DNA from: an uncultured Gemmatimonadota bacterium
Lineage (GTDB): Bacteria; Gemmatimonadota; Gemmatimonadetes; Gemmatimonadales; Gemmatimonadaceae
Assembly (NCBI GenBank): GCA_903900795.1
Contig: CAIUOO010000545.1
Coordinates: forward strand, 1-38,415
Direction: 5' to 3'
Length of the DNA stretch: 38,415 nt
Shown here one piece after another: positions 35,839 through 38,415 of this stretch (positions are counted from its first letter, which is position 1; every line of letters starts with the position of its first letter). A model generated the notes under the pieces. That model saw only the letters and a program-made list of their open reading frames with translations. It had not been told where the DNA came from and ran no database searches. The translations under genes and the position numbers were made by a program.

Positions 35839-35880
35839 GATGTCAGACTGGGACGAAACAGTCACCCAACCGAGACACCG

Positions 35881-35910
35881 GTATGTGCGACAAAAATATT
35901 AACAATCAAT
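35881..35910 (-). promoter_or_regulatory. A/T-rich promoter candidate for the susC-susD genes
   Basis: A strongly A/T-rich patch in GC-rich surroundings reads, on the minus strand, TTGATTGTTAATATTTTTG. It includes TATTTTTG, which fits the Bacteroidota -7 pattern TAnnTTTG, but no well-spaced -33 box is clear. It is about 130-160 bases before the susC start. Confidence 0.4.
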
Positions 35911-35964
35911 GCCCCCCAGCTAGGTCACACATGGAGATCGTTCGGTCTTTGGGGGCTGGGGGGC
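35911..35964 (-). terminator. GC-rich hairpin after the M1 aminopeptidase gene
   Basis: GCCCCCCAGC (35911-35920) and GCTGGGGGGC (35955-35964) are perfect inverted copies with a 34-base loop. They lie about 40 bases after the aminopeptidase stop and are followed, on the minus strand, by T-rich sequence. Likely a terminator, though the loop is long. Confidence 0.45.
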
Positions 35965-36005
35965 GACTGGATCCGCCACGGGTCGCGGCGGGGGGACGCT
36001 CTCGA

Positions 36006-38415
36006 TCAGGGACGAACTGCCCCCGCCGCGAACGCCTGCCGGATGCGTACCGTACGCTCGAGCTCGTCACGGCTCTGGCGGATCTTCTGCTGGAGGTCCG
36101 TCGCCAGCGCCGGATGGGCCGCCAGCCAACCATCGATCTGCCGTAGCGCCTCGGCGTCCCCCTGGCCACCGATCGTCGCCCCCAGCCAGCTGCCCAGGAA
36201 AAAGATGCGGCGGTTTTGCTGAATCCAGGGCAACGTGTCGAGCGCGGGCACGAGGTACGGCAGGGTCATGGCCGACTGATCCGCGTCGTGGAAGCTGCGC
36301 AGGCTCGACGTCACCCACTCTTCGTTCAACGCCGCGTCCGCAAACCACCGCGCAAACAGCGCCCGCTTGAGGGCGGAATCGGGTCGCGCCGCCTCGGCCA
36401 CGAACGCCTGACGTTGCCCTTCACTGGTGGAATCGCGACGCGCCTCGGTCGCCAACCGCGTCGCCGCCGTCGGCGCCGTGCGGGCCACCAACCGGGTCAC
36501 GATCGACCACCGCGTGGGCGGACGGAGCGCCAGCCCGGCGGCGGTGTCCCCGTCCAACCAGCGATCCAGCCGTTCCAGCGAGGCCGTGGAGCGCGCCACG
36601 CCAATTGCCGCGTCAAGCTGCGTCTTGCGCTGACCATAGCTGCGCGCGCTGTCGGCGGCGCCCGCCAGCAGCAGCGGCTCGGCCCGCGCCAGCAGCGCCT
36701 CACGCGTGGCGTCATCGCTGTAGCGCCCGATCACGGTCACCAGGCGTCCTACCAGCGTGCCGGTGATCTGCTCGTCGCGTTCGGTGGGCAAGGCGCGCAG
36801 TACCATCTCCGCATAGCGCGTCGGCGACAGACGCGCCTCACGCACCAGATCCCACAGCGCCCCCCACAACATCGCCCGCAGGAAATCGTCGTCCACGCCG
36901 TCGATATGCTGCTCGAGCCACTGTACGCTCATCGAATCGGGGAGCACGATCGCGTACCCATAGTCCCCGTCGTTCGCGAACACGAAGTCGGGGGCTGGTC
37001 GCCCGGCCGCCGCGGTCACGATCGTGGTGTCGCCACGCATTTCCACCGGCAGCCGCACCGCCGGCTGGTTGGCGTAGTACAGCAGCACCTGCACCTTGAG
37101 CGGCCAGGCACCACGCCCCGACAGCGCCGGCTGTGCCGCCCGCTGCACTAACGCCAGTCGCTGCACCACGCCGTTGCGCACCGTGAGGCGCTGCTCCACC
37201 AACGGCATCCCGGGGCGCAGCATCCACGCCTGTCCCCATACCGTGAGATCGCGATGCGCCGCGCGCCCCACGCTGCCCAGCAGCTCACGCCACGTGCCGT
37301 TGCCATAGGCGTGGCTGCGTAGGAACTGCTGCACACCACGCTGAAACGCCGTTGCGCCCACCAGATACTCCAGCTGCTTCAGCACGCCCGGCGCCTTGTT
37401 GTACACGATCGGACCGTAGTTGCTCTTGGCCTGATCGAGGTTGCCGAGCTGCTGCCAGATCGGGGTGGTTCCCGCCGTCGCGTCGGTCGCGTACGCCACC
37501 GGCTTGTTGCGCAGGTAGAACGTCTTCCACGCGTTCGACGTGGGTTCGAGATCGGCTTGCATGCGGGCCGCCATGTACGTGGCAAAGCCCTCCTTCAGCC
37601 ACAGGTCGTCGAACCAGCGCATCGTCAGGTAGTCGCCGAACCACTGGTGCGCGACTTCGTGAAACGTCGTCGCCTGTCGGCCAAGCAACTGCGACACCGT
37701 GGCGCGCTCGCGGTAAATGAAACTCTCCTCGTTGTAGAACACCGCGCCGGGATGTTCCATGCCGCCGAACGGAAACGCCGGGGCCAGCAACGCGTCGAAC
37801 TTGTGGAACGCGTAGGGAATGCCGAACCAGTCGCCCAGCCAGCGCAACGCCCGCGCGTTCATCTCGATCAACGTGTCGCTCTCCGCTTCGGCGCGGCGCG
37901 ACTGCCGCATCCAGAGCGACACCGGCACCGGCGCCGCCGCCGTGCTCGTGGCGACGGTGCGCGTCACGCTGGCCCACGGTCCGGCCGCGAAGGCGATCAG
38001 ATACGTGCTCAGGCGCTCCGTCTCGCGGAAGCGATGCCGGACCGACGGCCCCACGGTATCCGCGCCGACTTCGGCCCCGTTCGCCAGCGCCCGCCACGCC
38101 GCCGGCGTGGTGAGCGAGAGCCGCACTTTGGCTTTGAGATCGGGCTGATCGAAGCAGGGAAAGAGCAGGTTGGCATCCGACGGCACGAGCAGCGTGTACA
38201 GATACACGTTGCCGTCGGTCACATCGCGGTGGCGGATGATGCTGGCGCCGGCTTGGGCGATCGGCGTGGCGAACGCCAGTTCGACCGCGTTCCGGCCGCG
38301 GCGCAGGCGGGCCGCCGGAATCACGAGGTGATGCCGATTCCAAGCGGCGCCAAGCGCCGGCCAGGCCGCGCCGTTGATCCGCCCGTCGCTCACCGACAGC
38401 CCTCGGAAGTCCAGC
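36006..38415 (-). CDS. M1-family zinc aminopeptidase (5' end beyond the window)
   Basis: At least 803 residues; the frame runs open through the right edge (LDFRGLSVSDGRINGAAW), so the track's start at 38393 is not the true start and the signal peptide is missing. The N-terminal beta domain is followed by the catalytic domain with GGMEHPGAVFYNE (a variant of the GxMEN exopeptidase motif) and the zinc site HEVAHQWFGDYLTMRWFDDLWLKEGFATY (HExxH with a distal Glu). A helical C-terminal domain (about 480-800) resembles those of ERAP/APN-type enzymes. It removes N-terminal residues from peptides. The His in place of Asn in GxMEN may affect amino-terminus recognition. It lies upstream of the susC-susD pair on the same strand. 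Confidence 0.92.
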   Translation of the reverse strand, partial: LDFRGLSVSDGRINGAAWPALGAAWNRHHLVIPAARLRRGRNAVELAFATPIAQAGASIIRHRDVTDGNVYLYTLLVPSDANLLFPCFDQPDLKAKVRLSLTTPAAWRALANGAEVGADTVGPSVRHRFRETERLSTYLIAFAAGPWASVTRTVATSTAAAPVPVSLWMRQSRRAEAESDTLIEMNARALRWLGDWFGIPYAFHKFDALLAPAFPFGGMEHPGAVFYNEESFIYRERATVSQLLGRQATTFHEVAHQWFGDYLTMRWFDDLWLKEGFATYMAARMQADLEPTSNAWKTFYLRNKPVAYATDATAGTTPIWQQLGNLDQAKSNYGPIVYNKAPGVLKQLEYLVGATAFQRGVQQFLRSHAYGNGTWRELLGSVGRAAHRDLTVWGQAWMLRPGMPLVEQRLTVRNGVVQRLALVQRAAQPALSGRGAWPLKVQVLLYYANQPAVRLPVEMRGDTTIVTAAAGRPAPDFVFANDGDYGYAIVLPDSMSVQWLEQHIDGVDDDFLRAMLWGALWDLVREARLSPTRYAEMVLRALPTERDEQITGTLVGRLVTVIGRYSDDATREALLARAEPLLLAGAADSARSYGQRKTQLDAAIGVARSTASLERLDRWLDGDTAAGLALRPPTRWSIVTRLVARTAPTAATRLATEARRDSTSEGQRQAFVAEAARPDSALKRALFARWFADAALNEEWVTSSLRSFHDADQSAMTLPYLVPALDTLPWIQQNRRIFFLGSWLGATIGGQGDAEALRQIDGWLAAHPALATDLQQKIRQSRDELERTVRIRQAFAAGAVRP

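Overview
The window is a GC-rich stretch of bacterial chromosome with densely packed genes. It most likely comes from the phylum Gemmatimonadota. I infer this from the gene mix: a Gram-negative division cluster, a Bacteroidota-style SusC/SusD pair, a stand-alone TonB plug protein, a roughly 970-residue M14 metallopeptidase and an E. coli-like TyrA. No 16S gene is present to confirm it, and no tRNA, rRNA, CRISPR array, insertion sequence or phage gene was seen.

Layout, left to right. Positions 1-8272 hold the end of a dcw (division and cell wall) cluster: murC (3' end), ftsQ, ftsA, a secreted M14 peptidase inserted between ftsA and ftsZ, ftsZ, and an M23 peptidase whose start codon overlaps the ftsZ stop. 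Positions 8344-13341 hold a membrane VWA-like protein, ftsY (SRP receptor) and recG. asnS follows (13426-14727) and converges on mazG (14806-15585, minus strand). mazG is divergent from alr, with only 32 bp between the start codons.

Positions 15618-22190 look like one operon with overlapping or nearly touching genes: alr, deoB, cdd, a putative lipoprotein, an outer-membrane barrel and miaB. comEC, fbp and a methylmalonyl-CoA mutase catalytic subunit follow. After a gene-free 385 bp come a fused chorismate mutase/prephenate dehydrogenase (tyrA), a small membrane protein, a secreted CHRD/SodC-like protein and the plug-only protein. The right end, on the minus strand, carries susD-like, susC-like and the 5'-truncated gene of an M1 aminopeptidase.

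The most unusual non-coding signal is a set of intergenic imperfect palindromes built from short repeated words, with a different word at most sites: GTACTCC near 2.2 and 31.2 kb, CTCTGCG near 5.3 kb, TTTGCCC near 8.3 kb, ACTCAC near 14.8 and 31.1 kb, and ATCCGTGTT with GCTGTTGCTTTTC near 27.7 kb. Most sit just after a stop codon and can fold into long hairpins, several followed by a T-run. Some share exact words 16-29 kb apart. They behave like intrinsic terminators that have been amplified or rewritten, and may form a repeat family.

Gene functions cover division and envelope building (fts genes, alr, M23), protein targeting (ftsY), DNA repair and uptake (recG, comEC), nucleoside salvage and sanitation (deoB, cdd, mazG), translation (asnS, miaB), central metabolism (fbp, mutase, tyrA), and peptide or polymer use at the surface (M14, M1, SusCD). 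Function calls rest on motifs read by eye; no database search was run.
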